From the NCBI GenBank assembly GCA_910592005.1, contig CAJVPP010000006.1, forward strand, positions 1 through 64,000: a DNA stretch of 64,000 nt, read 5' to 3'. Positions 48,501 through 61,527 of this stretch are shown here, piece by piece (positions within the stretch are counted from its first letter, which is position 1; the number at the start of each line of letters is the position of its first letter). The notes under the pieces were generated by a model that searched no databases, was not told the origin of the DNA, and saw nothing but the letters and a program-made list of their open reading frames with translations. The position numbers and the translations under genes are program-made. This stretch comes from Funneliformis mosseae. Its lineage: Eukaryota > Glomeromycota > Glomeromycetes > Glomerales > Glomeraceae.

Positions 48501-50062
48501 ATGTCTCAAAAACAACCACCTCTATCTACAATTAAGTACTCACAAGGGATAAAAGGGAGAGAAAGGATAAATAATGATCACAAAAGTGGAAGTGTTCAAA
48601 GTCAAGGTGCTAGTACTGTAACAAAACCTGTTTCACCGAGAGTGAATACGCATACTGGTAAAACGATTAGGACGCAAGAAATGAAACAAAAGATTGTTTT
48701 CAAATCTGTTCTCGATTCTCCGTTTAATATAAGCTGGCAAGTATTTAACAGAAATAGGAAATGATAATATAATAATAGACTAAATACCATATTAATAATA
48801 CGAATCATTTCCTTTTAGGCCCGATGTTTCAATTAAAGATCAAAATGAAATCTTGGATGCCCTTTGCGAGTGAGTTTATGAGAAATCATTTTCCTAAATT
48901 AAAAATTTATATAAATTCAAAAGTGCCATTAACGTTATTAATAAATTTCAATTTTATAGAACTTTATCAGTGATAGGAGAATATAACAGGGCTGTAAAGA
49001 GTCAAAAAAGAAAATCTAATAATAACCTTAATAATGTGGTCGAGGTTGAACTTGATGATACTAACGTTGATGCATCAATAATTAAAAAGCGATCACTAAT
49101 ACCGCCACCAATTCTTTCTAATATATATTTTGGTCTTAACGAAGTAACAAAACATCTCGAACGAATGACAAATCCACAAATTCGTTCAAGATTTAACCAT
49201 AAAAATCATTTATCTAATGATAATTTGGTATCTACTAATCCTGATGATCAACGTCAAACCACTTTTTCAAACACAAGAACAATACCATCCTTCATTAGAA
49301 ATGATTTTTATATGTAAGGCAGATCTTCCTCCACAATTTTATTCTCATTTTCCAACAATTTGTTGTATAGCTGGTGGTGTTTTACTTGTTCCATTACCAT
49401 TAGGAGCTTCAAAAAGAATTTCTGAAGCAGTGAATTTTAAGAGAGTTTCATGCATTGGTGTAAAGGTATTTACATGTAAAAAATTTGATTCATGATGAGT
49501 TTCTTTGTGCTTAAAGTTTTTTAATCTTTGTAATTGATTACAGGCAAATTCATTAGAATTCATAAGAATTTATAAAATGGTTAGGGATAAAGTTAAACCC
49601 ATAGATGTATCTTGGTTAAATCCACTTAAACCATCAGAAAATTTGTTAAAGAAACGAAAAATTACTGAAGATGATGAGGAATTGGAAAAAGAAACAACTT
49701 CTTCATCACTATCCAGTAATATGATTAAACAAAAAGTGGAGGTTGAAATTGCTACTTCTATACATACAACAAAATCACCATCCATTTTCTTTTTTAAACA
49801 ACAACCAAAAGTTAAAATTGAATCTACTTCAACACAATCAATTGGTTTTGATTATATTCCTACACAGATTAAGCAACTTATAACAACTGCACCAGTAAAT
49901 AAAGAACAAGCTAAAAACCAAAGACTTGAAAAGAAATTAAAACAAAAACAAATGAAGATGTTAAATAATCAACAACAAAAGGAAAAATCCTTGGATAATT
50001 TTCAGAATGTTGATATAACAAATAAACATTCAAGAAAAAAAAAGTTTAAAGCAACTATTTAA
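48501..50062 (+). CDS. POP3: Probable RNase P/MRP protein subunit POP3
   Basis: Fungal POP3 is an L7Ae-like protein of RNase P and RNase MRP, which process tRNA and rRNA precursors in the nucleus and nucleolus. Five exons: 48501-48736, 48819-48869, 48960-49183, 49299-49465 and 49544-50062. Phases close to 398 residues. Intron 1 needs a GC donor (TG|GCAAGT), because the nearby GT donor leads to a stop. Family-like text: VFKSVLDSPFNISWPDVS, GLNEVTKHLERM, ICKADLPPQFYSHFPTICC and LLVPLPLGASKRISEAV with FKRVSCIGVKANSLEF. The exon 3-4 junction is the least certain; a frame change there requires an intron, and the GT at 49184 with AG at 49297-49298 is the best pair. The C-terminal tail is long and Lys-rich (KNQRLEKKLKQKQMKML). 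Confidence 0.78.
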
Positions 50063-53000
50063 CATTTCTTTTATTTGTTATTTACTTGATATATTCTTGT
50101 AAATAATCTCAATAAAGTTTTTTTTTTTTTTGCTTAAATTGTTTTTTAAATACATATTTCAAATTTTTTTTTTTTTTTTTACATAATATAATTAATATAA
50201 AAATTATTTGCAAATTAATATTCTTTTTATTCAAATAAGATTAATATATATTATTTTTTATTATTTTGTTATTAGTGATTAAATTTTTATAAATCATAAA
50301 TCTATATTTATAATTAATTATTTATAAAAATATCTAATACAATTTGTAGCATCACATTTACAAATATATTTTTTTTAATTTATTTAATCCACCTACTTTA
50401 TGATGAAAATTCCAAAATAATTAAAAGTTAATTCATCATCAATTTGAATTTTTTTAATAGTAAAGAAAGCAATATGATATAACTTAATTTAGCATTATTA
50501 TTGATAAAAAAATAAACCACTAAATTAGAATTGAAAAATTTTCAAAGTTTATAGTATCTACAATATAAGCACATTTATTATGATTTTCAGTATTATAATT
50601 CAGATCAAGAAGATAAGTTAATCCTTTTATATCATATTGAGATCTACGTTTTTTAGCTTCAGTTGATTTTATTACTTCTTTATAATAATATATTACAAAC
50701 ATACATTTAGGAATTTTTCTCTTTATAACAATACCCTAACTTTTTTTAGGAATTCTTTTAATTATCAGATTCAAATTTGATTTTCTTTGAGAAACTTGAT
50801 TAATATAATTAGAAAGACAGATACATTTAAAATTACATTTATAAATGATATTTTTAGATTTTAACGCTACTTGAAAATGTTATTTAATTATAATTTAATC
50901 TCTTTTCTATATATTCTATAAAACATGAATACAATTTAGTTATATAATATTTCATTCTATATTAATATTCTACTAATTATTCAATAAGATTAGCTTAACA
51001 TAAAATACTTTTACTATAAATGTAATTTTCAATATATGTAAAATTTGGTGATATTTTAACGTTATTAATATCATTAATCACAAAAATTGAAGGTTCATTT
51101 TTAATAGCGTACTTAAGAAACCTTTCAAAATCAAAAACTTTAGATGATTAAAATGGTATCACAGATCAAGATCTTTTATTAGAAGTTAATTGTGTAAATT
51201 GTAATTGCTGACTAAATTTTTCAATTAATATATCAATAGTTTTTTACCTAATTACCATTATTACTTTTATTAAAATTTTTTACTAAGTTATTTTTTTGTA
51301 TTTATATTTCTTAAATACTAGTAGTGGTAATTTTTTTACCTTTTTTTTTGTTTACTTGTATAAAAGTAGTTCCATTTTTAGTAATGGTAAATGTATTTAA
51401 ATTACATTAAAAATTATGATTTTTTCTAACGTTTTTTTATTTTTATTTTTAAGATGATATTATATATAAAATTGTCTAATAATTTAAAACAATAAAATTA
51501 TGATATAGTTTTTAAGTGTTATATTTAAGACTATAACTTTCCATTTTATTTCAAAGCAAATATTTTCATTTATAATCTTTTGATCTAATATTTTTTTGAC
51601 TTCATATTCATTTTCTATTTAAAATGAAGTATCTGAAGATTTTATTGATTTTTTTCATATTGCTGAAGAACGAAAGAAAAAATAAGTTATCATTATTGTT
51701 GATCACCTAAATATAAAATTTGAAAAACTACTTTAATTGTATCATGTAATATTTATCATCTCAATTTTCTTATATAGTCATATCTTCTATTTAGATTACA
51801 TAAAATTTTCAAATTTGATATTATCTTTTATTTTTATAAATAATAAATAAAATAGGCTATGCTACAATAAAACTAGACAAAGTAAACATTTGTATTGTCA
51901 AAGATTTCAGAATTCAAATAAAATAAATTATTGATTTTTAAAAATAAAGTTATATGTCAAATTTTATACATTTTATTTTTTAAACTAAAATATGCTGATC
52001 ATATTTTAAGAAAATATTTTTATTTTAACATTTTTCTTTAATTTCAAGAATAAAAAAAAAAATTATAAATAAGCAGATAAAAATTCAAATAAAAATTCTT
52101 AATAAATAATATTAAAAATCATCATTATAACTCTTATTGATTTTACAATCTTAAAATATAAAACTTAAAATTAAATAAAATTTTTTCAATAATTTTATTC
52201 AAATAATTTTATTTATCATTATATAAATAGCTTTTTCTTAAAAAATATTTAACAAAAATATTTATCTTTACTATTAAATTTATCTGTAACTTATTAATTA
52301 TTCTTGATATTTTTCTCATTATAAAAATTACAATTAGCTTTATAATATAAATCAAAAAAATCAATAAAATAAATAACAAAATAGAATTTAAAAAAAAATA
52401 CAGATCTAATAGAATAGTTGATAAAAAGAAATATCTAAAAGAAATTGAGACTTTATAAAAAAACTTTATAATTATTTGATAAAAAAATTATATTGAATCC
52501 TAAAATCTTATTTAGCAAAAGTTACTTAATTGATAAAAGTAATTGCATAGATATCTATATGATCTGAATATCATGCATATATAAAGAAAAATACTATCAT
52601 TCAAAAGGTACATAAAGTATAATATTTTTTCAAGAAAATCCTACTTTTATATTAAAAATTGATTTAATTTCTTTTAATACTTCTCCTTTTAAATCTCTAA
52701 TAAAATTTATAAATTTATTTGAAAAGAAAAAGTTGTTATCTCTATTATTAAAAAATAAAAACAAATTTTAAAGAAAAATAATAGAAATAATTTAGAAATA
52801 GGTTAATAAAGAAAAAAAATATAAAGTAAAGTTGACAAAAATAATGAAAGTAAAGAAAATACAAATATTAATAATATTATTATTAATAATAATAGCAGTG
52901 TAATAGCTATCACCTATAAATTGCACTAGTTCAAAATTTTGAATGATGATTTCATGTGACTTTCATATTATTTATGTAATATTTATATGAAATTATATGA

Positions 53001-53074
53001 TTTAATATTATTCACGTGATTTTGCATTTTTCACGTCACAAAATTACATAGCATATAGATAATTTTTTATTTTA
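50063..53074. other. AT-rich gene-free block
   Basis: 3' flank of POP3 followed by AT-rich sequence. A decayed coding patch at about 51010-51150 (listed separately) is the only structure I could read. Short direct repeats of ATAATAATA type near 52870-52890. Confidence 0.5.
51010..51150 (-). pseudogene. Decayed coding fragment, unknown family
   Basis: On the minus strand a frame reads SKVFDFERFLKYAIKNEPS, then IFVINDINNVKISPNFTYIE, with no stop for about 45 codons in a very AT-rich block. The amino acid pattern is protein-like. Upstream and downstream text is broken by stops. Family not identified. Confidence 0.4.
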
Positions 53075-55174
53075 TTTTATTTAATTCTATCAATACATAT
53101 TTAGGAATATACATTTTAGCAGCATATTCTACTAACTTATCAGTGATTCCTTTCCTATACAAATCCATATAGTGTCAAGCCTTCCTAACAAATCTTTTAA
53201 TTATAATTTTATTAATAGATTATAAAGTTGCAGGAACAACTTGCTGCAAGCCTTGCCAAGAATAGTCACAGTTCTCTCAAGTATATTTTTTTGCTACTTC
53301 TAATATCGTTCAATATAATTCAATTCATAATGAAACTTTAGGTAAAAAATATACATATGCTCAGCTTTTAATATTACTTCTTCTAAGGCACCTTTTTGGG
53401 ACAAAGAATTCTGTTGTAATGAAATAATTCTTCTTACACAACAGTCTGTCCAATTTATATCATCTATCTTATTCTTATATGACTGATAATTAGCATTTAA
53501 CCTATCTTTTCACAATTCACGCTCGATTAACACCTGTTTCATTTTTTTTGATTCATTATTTTTATTAACTATTGATTGATACTGATTATTTTATTCAAAA
53601 AATATGTCTCTCATTTTTGGTTATTTGCCTTCAGGTTTTAGGTTCATTCTACTTATCATAAGTGCATTAAACCTATATGCCACGTGATTTGAACTGTTAT
53701 CAAATACAAATAAGATAATATAGTTTGAAAAATTATTTCAAAAATCAGTATAGCCTTCATTTTTACTGTTCAACTAAATACTCACTTATCTAGTATCTAT
53801 CCCAATTTTTTTCTGGTTGAAAATACATCTAAGCTTCTTTATGAAAGAATTTTTTTAGCATTACTATAAATTTAATTTAGATCGATCACATTCTTCTATA
53901 AGGAATTCATTAACTATAATAAAGTATCCATTTCCCTTCTTACATAATAGTAATTTATCAGATTTTACCTATATATTTTATTTTTTATTATTAGAATAGA
54001 ATATGTACTCATCATGTGTTACTAAAATTATTTTCTTTTCACCAGATCTTAATATTGGTAGGATCCATTTTATATTTTTACCTTCATATTTCACTATGTT
54101 TTTTTCATAACCATAAATCTCATCTAAGAAACTTTGCTAATATTTTATAATATCAAAATGTTCGTGATTATCATAATATATATATATTTTAAAATAAATA
54201 TAAGTTAATAATTAGTTTAACAAATTTTATATTATTAATTTATCTTTACCTTATTTTTGTGTCTGAAAAAATATTCGAATACATTAAGCCAGTGTGTAGC
54301 AGTTACTATACCTATAGTTTTTTCTCATTATTCTTGAATTAATAAGCAAATTTTATTTAACAAACTCCTTGAACTTTAGCGAAGTGATTATTCTACCCTA
54401 AGATCAAATCCATATATTGCATTTTTCCACTATATTTTTATCATCAATCAACTATACTATTTTTTTAATATTTACTTTAGTGGCTTATTGGAAGCTGATT
54501 ATGTTAAAGCCATTAATTTATCTAATATCAAATAATTCTTGCTCTATATAGTGCATTTCAATATAAACCACCTGTATGACCTCTATACTGGCTTTTTGTT
54601 TTCCCTTTTCATTATTGTTCAATCTATTCAAATATTCAAAAATAGCTCTTTTTTTGTTATATTCAATTACTGTTAATAATTGTTGCTATTCTTTAAGTTT
54701 CTTTTTCAATTATTCAATTCTTTTATTTAAATCAGATTATTTATCTTAATCATTTTCTGATTCATCTAAAATCCCATTAAAGTCATTTAAAACCAAACTT
54801 TTATTTAAAAATGTTATTATTTTTGCAATTTCTTTTGTAACTTTTGTAAAAGAGCCACTTGGCTCATATTTATTAAAATAAGTTAATTTTTTGATTTTTC
54901 CAGTAAGATAAAATCTACACTTTTTTTCTAAATATGCATTATTTGACTAAACTAATTTAACTTTAACTTCTTTTTTATTTAACAAACTATTATTCAAATT
55001 ATCATTGTGATTATCTCAATTATTATTGTAGTTATTTTAACTATTATTATAATCATCCCAACCACTATCTTTATCATCTTTTCAATCATTAATGATTTGT
55101 ATTTTTTTGTGAACTTTCTATTACTTTCTCATTCTTATTTTTTATATTAATTTTTCTTTTAAATGGGTGAGTCA
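53075..55174 (-). pseudogene. Decayed DDE-superfamily transposase
   Basis: Read on the minus strand from an ATG at 55174. Recognisable pieces in order: RAIFEYLNRLNNNEKGKQKA, then HEHFDIIKY, QSFLDEIYGYEKNIVKYEGK, GEKKIILVTHDEYIFYSNN, CKKGNGYFIIVNEFLIEEC, an FDNSSNHVAYRFNALMISRMN block, LSQKGALEEVILKAEHMYIF, FHYELNYIE and TRENCDYSW-like text, ending KLVEYAAKMYIPKYVL. The likely catalytic acids are D in VTHDE (about 54015), D in the FDN block and E in LNYIE (about 53320). Many stops, mostly where Gln or Trp is expected. Not functional. Confidence 0.8.
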
Positions 55175-55205
55175 TAATTAAGCATATGAGAAAATAAATT
55201 ACAAT

Positions 55206-55276
55206 TATCATATGAAATATCTTTATCACATGAAAATACGTTTATCACATAAAAGTACATTTATCATATGAAATAT
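55206..55276. repeat. Four tandem 18-19-bp units at the edge of the decayed DDE element
   Basis: TTATCATATGAAATATC, TTATCACATGAAAATACG, TTATCACATAAAAGTAC, TTATCATATGAAATATT. The inverse pattern TTTCATGTGA occurs beyond the other end of the transposase (about 52951-52960). These look like subterminal repeats of the element, which would then span roughly 52900-55330. Confidence 0.6.
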
Positions 55277-55330
55277 TTTCTAAATTTCATATAAAAATTA
55301 TTCAATTTTCAGTCTGAATTTACCTATTAG

Positions 55331-56598
55331 CATATAAATTATATAAGAAATTACTTGATTTTAAACCAAAATAAATTGAAATTTTATATAATATTTTTTA
55401 AAACTAAACTAATAAAAATGTTCAGTTTGTTCTACTTTATCATTTTATCAGTTTGAATTTATGTTTTATTATCTTATTTTAGTGTTAGAATTTGGTTGTT
55501 TAGCTGATGTTTAATATGGCTATTTGGTCATTTGGCTGTGATCAAAATGGTCAAATTTTATTTAAGTTTGACCAGCTAAGAAATTTTTTTTATACAATAG
55601 CTCACAAATGAAACAGAAATATAATTGGTTAATTGCAAAAAAAATTTGATACTTCTGATATTCAGAATGTTAAAAATAGCAAAAATTGATGCTTCTGATA
55701 TTCAAAATGTTCTATTCTGCAAGAATTTTAACATCTTGAACATTGGAGTCATCAATTTTTGCAATTTTGCAAAAAATTAAATATTCTGAACGTTAGAGGT
55801 GTCAATTTTTTGCTAATTGGCAAGAAATTTAAAAGTCCTGAATATTAGAAACATCAACTTTTTTTGCAATAAATTCAATAAATTGTAATTTAAAATAAAT
55901 CGTGATCAAAATTGGTAAAGTTATGTGACAATTAACTGATTTGACTGATTAATGATTTGGCTGCTAATTTTGACTGATTGACCAAATCAGCCAATGACCA
56001 AAAAATTAGGCTTAGCTGTAGCCAAATGTCAACTATGCCTTATTCTCTACCTATAAAATTTTAGAGTTATATAATATTAGTGCAATTTATAAGTAATAAC
56101 CACTATAATAATAGTGAAAATTGAATTTTTATCTAAGTGTCAAAAAAATAAATAATATTTATAATTGACTTTAAATCTAAATACATATATCTAAATATTA
56201 TAAAAATTATTATTATTTTTAAATTAATAACTTTTAAACTAACAATTTTAATTCATAGTTTTTTTTATTTTATCTAAAACATTTATTCTTCAAATTTTTT
56301 ATAAATATATTAAAAAATTTTTTTTTATAAAACAATTAAATACAATTTTTAATTTTGATTAATATTAGAATATATAAATATAAATATTTATAAAATACTG
56401 ATTATAAATATACTATTATACTCATTTGACTAAAAACTTTCAGTCAAAATATATTTGATTAAAATTGCATTATTACATATCAAAAAATATGAAATTTATT
56501 ATATTTTGATAATATTTTTAATTAAAATCAGTTTTATTTAATTATAAATACACAATACATAAAGTAAAAAATAAATATATCTAATTAATATACTAATA
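55331..56598. other. Gene-free region with mirrored short repeats
   Basis: 55490-56040 is less AT-rich and repeats the words TTTGGTCA and TTTGACTGATT in both orientations, like the ends of an unidentified element. 55640-55870 holds the repeat cluster listed separately. No coding frame. Confidence 0.45.
55640..55870. repeat. Cluster of forward and inverted copies of a 30-bp unit
   Basis: Unit AAAATTGATGCTTCTGATAT plus TCAAAATGTT. Two forward copies (about 55645-55672 and 55680-55711) and three inverted, diverged copies (about 55737-55765, 55786-55812, 55836-55867). The arrangement allows hairpins. Confidence 0.6.
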
Positions 56599-57901
56599 CA
56601 GAGGATTACCAAAAGTTTCTGAACACTTTTTAGGTTAACATAAAACTCAAAATTTAAAATTAAAATGAAAAAAATCAATAATATTTTTATTTAAATAAGA
56701 TCTGATCTACATTTTGTACTAAGTAACTTGTACTTAGTCAGGCCTGGTAGTATATATAGAAATATTTTGCTATGCTTTTTTAACGTATTGTTCAAGTTCA
56801 GCAAAATTAAAAGATGTTTTTTTTTTTTTAATAAATGCTTTTCTTAATATTAGTCCATAAGTTCTCAATTAGATTGAGATTTGGACTTTGAGTAGACCAA
56901 GAAAATAAGTGCAGATTATTTTTCATGTGAAATTTCTTCGCAACTTTCGATTTGTGAGGGCAAGCATTATTCTTTTGAAATAAGCTATCACCATTTAGAA
57001 ATACACGTCTCATAATTAGCATAACATGCTTACGAAAGATGATGATGTGTATAGTACCAATTGCTATTCTAGTTAATAGAACAATGAGTCCTAAGCCTTG
57101 TTTTGAAAAGCATTCCCAAAATATTTGTCTAAGGTTATGTTTTACAGTAGCAACAACACAAAAAAGATTTCACTCATCTTATAACTTCCACTACACTCTA
57201 CTATACCTGCTTTATTAGAATTAGAAAAAGATCAATTTGTTACTTTACATGATTTTTGCCTAATTATACTTTATCTAACTTTGGTATTCTAAAGCCTATG
57301 CAAAATGTATTTTCATATTTACTGGTAAAATTAAAGGCTTACGTTAAGTAAAACAATTTCTTAGTCTAGCTTTATGAAGTATTCAAACAATTGTGTTAGC
57401 TGAAACATCCTTATTTATCTTCTTCTTCTAAAGTTATTAAACTTCAGCAGTATATAAGCAACGATTCTTTTCCTTATCATTAGTTACAAGTTGCTTAAGC
57501 TAATTTTATTGCGAAGGTTCAATAAGAGGCAGATGACTAGAACAGAATCTTGAATTAGTGATTTTAGTTTCATTTATTCTTTTTAAAGTGTCAAATACTG
57601 TTAATATCTCATATCTGACAGTCACAATAATGGTTCTATTACTATCACTATATTGATAATAATAAAATATAGCATCACATTGTTTTTTTGTTAATTTTTT
57701 ACTCATTTTATTAATTTTGGAGAATGAAATTTATTTTGAGTTAAAATCAAAATCAACAAATAAAATATGTATTTATTAAGTTTGATTTATGTAAACAAAT
57801 TCTGTAACATCATATAATCATAATATTATTAAGTTATATGACATTACTAGTATAAAATTAAACTTAAAAAGTAGTATTTAGAGACCTTTGGTGACCCTTT
57901 G
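56599..57901 (-). mobile_element. Tc1-like element, decayed
   Basis: 1303 bp between inverted ends CAGAGGATTACCAAAAGTTT (left) and CAAAGGGTCACCAAAGGTCT (right, reverse complement), with TA on both sides (56597-56598, 57902-57903). Transposase on the minus strand: N-terminal part at 57506-57706 (MSKKLTKKQCDAIFYYYQYS), later text CFSKQGLGLIVLLTRI, then GDSLFQKNNACPHKSKV and WSTQSPNLNLIENLWTNIKK (56828-57022). The second catalytic Asp (FQQDN in the family) is Asn here (FQKNN); the final Glu in IENLW is kept. Frames are broken, so inactive. Confidence 0.88.
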
Positions 57902-57992
57902 TATATACTATAATTTTATATAAATAATTATTTATATTATTAAACTTAAGTTATAAATTATAAAAAATTGTATTTAAATACTTTTATCAAGA

Positions 57993-59669
57993 TATAGTCT
58001 AGTGCAAAAAGATATATGCCTCAAAAAATCGTTAATAAAAAAAATTTTTATTAATAAACTTCTTTTTTTTTCTTATTTAAATTTTATCAGTATATATTCA
58101 GAAATATAAAAATATGAATATTAGGTATCATAATCAGAATCATCATAGCGATCAGACTCATCATCAATTAATTGTACATCTTCATCAGACTTAAGATATT
58201 TCTTAGCGATTTTAAGCGCTTTCTCCAAAACTCAACTACAACCTTCTAATTAATTTTTTTTTAAATGCACTTAGAAATGTATTTTGAATGGATAAAAGGT
58301 TTAGATGTGAACCTGACCTTGCAACTTCACCCTTTATAACAGCCTAAATACCCTCAATTAATTGAAGTTTACAGTGATAGGGAGGAGTAAAAAAAACTTG
58401 ATGATTATATTGTTCTGCTATTTTAACACAAGAAAATAGCACCTTTTCTTTGTATACTTTAACAAGCTCCAAAAGTTCTAGTTTTCGTAATTCATTAGAA
58501 AAAGCAATATTATGAGTGGTTAACCAGTCAGCTATTTCTTTTTTTTGTGCTTGAAGTTGAAATACTTTCAACTCATCGTTTATGATATCTTGTTCTATCC
58601 ATATAAATGTTTACTGCCCTATATTTTTATGAAGTATTTTACAAAGTATCAAAAAAAGGTTTTCAAAATTTCTACATTAAAGTTTCCATAATAATCCACT
58701 TGATCAGGAATAATGTTAGCACCTTTGACGACTTCAGGAATATCATTCCATCCTTTAGCATTATTTCTTTTTCATCCTTAACTTCCTAAAGGTTTAATTG
58801 TTAGATTCCAAATATGAACAGAGTATAGACAAGTTCATCGCATAGTTTATTAGAAGGTCCGTTTCAGAATACAATAATTGCTTCAAAAATTACTACTACA
58901 GACTATATCTAGGTGTTAAAATAATACCTTGATGAGGAACTTATTTATTACGAGAATATAATGTAAATGGTAATATGACTTATCAAGAAAAACTTTTGGA
59001 TGACGTGAAATATCATTATTGCCTTCCAAATTAGTAAAACAAAATCAAAAGATAATGATAACAAAATGCAACATTATTTGGAGATTTATGAAGAATATTT
59101 CTTTGTTCTCCTTGACTATATAATATCCCAAATGATATAATAGCCAAAGAAGCTGCCATTAAAAAGATATTGACATAAAATAGGTGTAAAAATTTGCTCA
59201 GCTGTTTTGTTAGCATTTAAAATTTTCATACACAAAAGTTCTGAAACATTCTCATTGGATTGAGATTTCAGTCTTCTAAGAGTTTTATGTAGCGTAAAAG
59301 TACTGTCATTACGTTTTTTACAATCTAATACCACCTTTCCAACTGTACACTCAGAAATGCTCAATACCTCAGCAACTCGCTTATGTAATGTAAGCTTCTG
59401 ATGGTCTTTTCCTATAGAACTAATCCCAGAGAAATAATTATAAAGGTTAATTATCATCGATTTTTCATTGTTTGTTAATAGTGCAGCATTTCGTTTTAAA
59501 AGAAAAGAGGACATGATATAATAAAAAATTTTTTATCAGTTAATATCTTTTGATCATAATCTACTAATCATATAAATTTTAGGCCATAATATTTAGTTGC
59601 ACATAAGATTTTTTAGCATAGATCATTTTCTTTTTTGGCGAGGTATACATCTTTTTGCACTGGACCATA
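57993..59669 (-). mobile_element. IS630/Tc1/mariner-type element, decayed, PPYHC family
   Basis: About 1.68 kb with inverted ends: AGTGCAAAAAGATATATGCC (58001-58020) and, reverse complement of 59641-59660, GTGCAAAAAGATGTATACCT. Transposase on the minus strand: N-terminal helix-turn-helix part at 59116-59514 (LTLHKRVAEVLSISECTVGK) and C-terminal part at 58344-58571 (EIADWLTTHNIAFSNELRKL, then FFTPPYHCKLQLIEGI). PPYHC followed by IE is the region of the third catalytic acid. A TAG follows IEGI where Trp is expected. Middle part broken. Confidence 0.85.
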
Positions 59670-61527
59670 GTATATATTTAAATATTTTTCTTATTTTATA
59701 AATTCTTGTATTTTTTTATTATTGAATTAAAATAAAAATTTCAAGTCATGTATATATCTACTATTTATTATTAGTTGAAATTATATATAAATTAAATTGT
59801 AATAATAACTTAACAGAATTACTCTTTAATTAGCTATTATTTAAAATAACCAATATGATTATAATTGATTACAAATTAACATAAAATTTATAATACTATC
59901 TCAAACTTATATATTTAATTTTTAAACTAATTTTAAAATGAAATTTAAAATATAAAAAATTTTAGATTATATTTAATAATTAATTATATGTATAAAAAAA
60001 TTACTTTTCATTTAATCACAAACTTAATTATTAAAAATTTCTTACAAAAAATATAATAAAAACATATTCTTATTTTAACATAAAAAAACAATTTTGTCAT
60101 TCATATTATTGCAAAATAATATAACTAAATTATGAAATTTATAATATAAGTGAAAAAAAGTTAAAAATAAAGAAAATCATAGTAAAAGAATTGCAAATGA
60201 AAATATAAATTTAACTTAATTAAATAAAAAATAATGTAATTGATATTAACTATAAATATATTATAAAACTTTCTTATTAATATTTAAGTTTTATCTTTAT
60301 TTATTTAGTTTTAATAAATGATTCTATATTTGTATTAATTATGCAAATGTATTATATAATAAATAATGTTAAGAATTTGTTAATTAAAATTAGATTTTAA
60401 TACATAATTAAAAAAGCTAATTCTGAACTAATAGAATTTTTTTTTAATAATAAATGTAATTATTTTGAATTATAAAAATTATATTTAAAGTTATTTTAAA
60501 TTTGAGAAATTTATTATAATCTTTACTCAAATTAAGATAAAATTTTATTATTAGTATTATATAATTTATTAATAACTTTAAAGTTTCTAATAAGTATTAT
60601 CTAAAATAAAAATAACATTTATAATTATTTAATATTATTACTTGGTTTATTTTTGGTTATCTTAATGTTTAAGTCGAAAGGCTATAATAGTTAATTCTAC
60701 ACATTAGAGTTTTTAACCTTAGGATTTTTTTTAAGTTCTATAGGTATCTGTTATACTTAAATTAACTCAGCAATTTATCATGTCTTAAAATTTAAGATAT
60801 ATTAGTCAAACTCATAATGATAAATTTAATAATAAGTTAGTATAGGATATTATAACAAATTCTAGATGAGAAATAACGTTGAAGGGAAAAGTAAATTTGT
60901 ATAGATTTAAATTGATTCCTTTATTAATAATACTGAAACTTACAATCAACTTACAAATGAGTTAATTTATAACTTAAGTAAAAATCTATTCTATTTATAT
61001 AAAAATAAATTTGTTACAGCTAATATTTGTTATACTATAAACTAACTATTTTAGTAATCTTTAACTATAAAATAATAATAAAAGATAATAAAATAAAAAT
61101 ATAAAATATAAGATAAATAAAAACAATAATAAAAAAAAAGAAATAATAAAAATAATAATTATAACGAAAATAATAAATATATAAAGAATTTAATAAAATA
61201 AGCCAATCAAATAAATTAGATAAATTAGATGAATTTTGTAAATCCTACAAATTAAATAAATCAATCTGATTTTCTAATGTAGTATGTTGATCAAGATCTT
61301 TCTTAATATAATCTACATGAAATTAAATTCAATAACTTTTGTAAATCATTTTTCTAAAATAAATTTTCAACATTAACAATATATATAAATAAAATAATTT
61401 TATTACTTTTTAAGTATATTTAATCAAAATTTATTACAATAATGCTTATTATTTGTTTTTGTGAAAAAATATTAAAATTTGTCAAAAATTTTTTAACATA
61501 TATAAATAACTAGTTAAATTTATAATA
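59670..61527. other. AT-rich gene-free block
   Basis: Very AT-rich, no open frames of note. No element recognised before the MITE at 61528. Confidence 0.6.
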
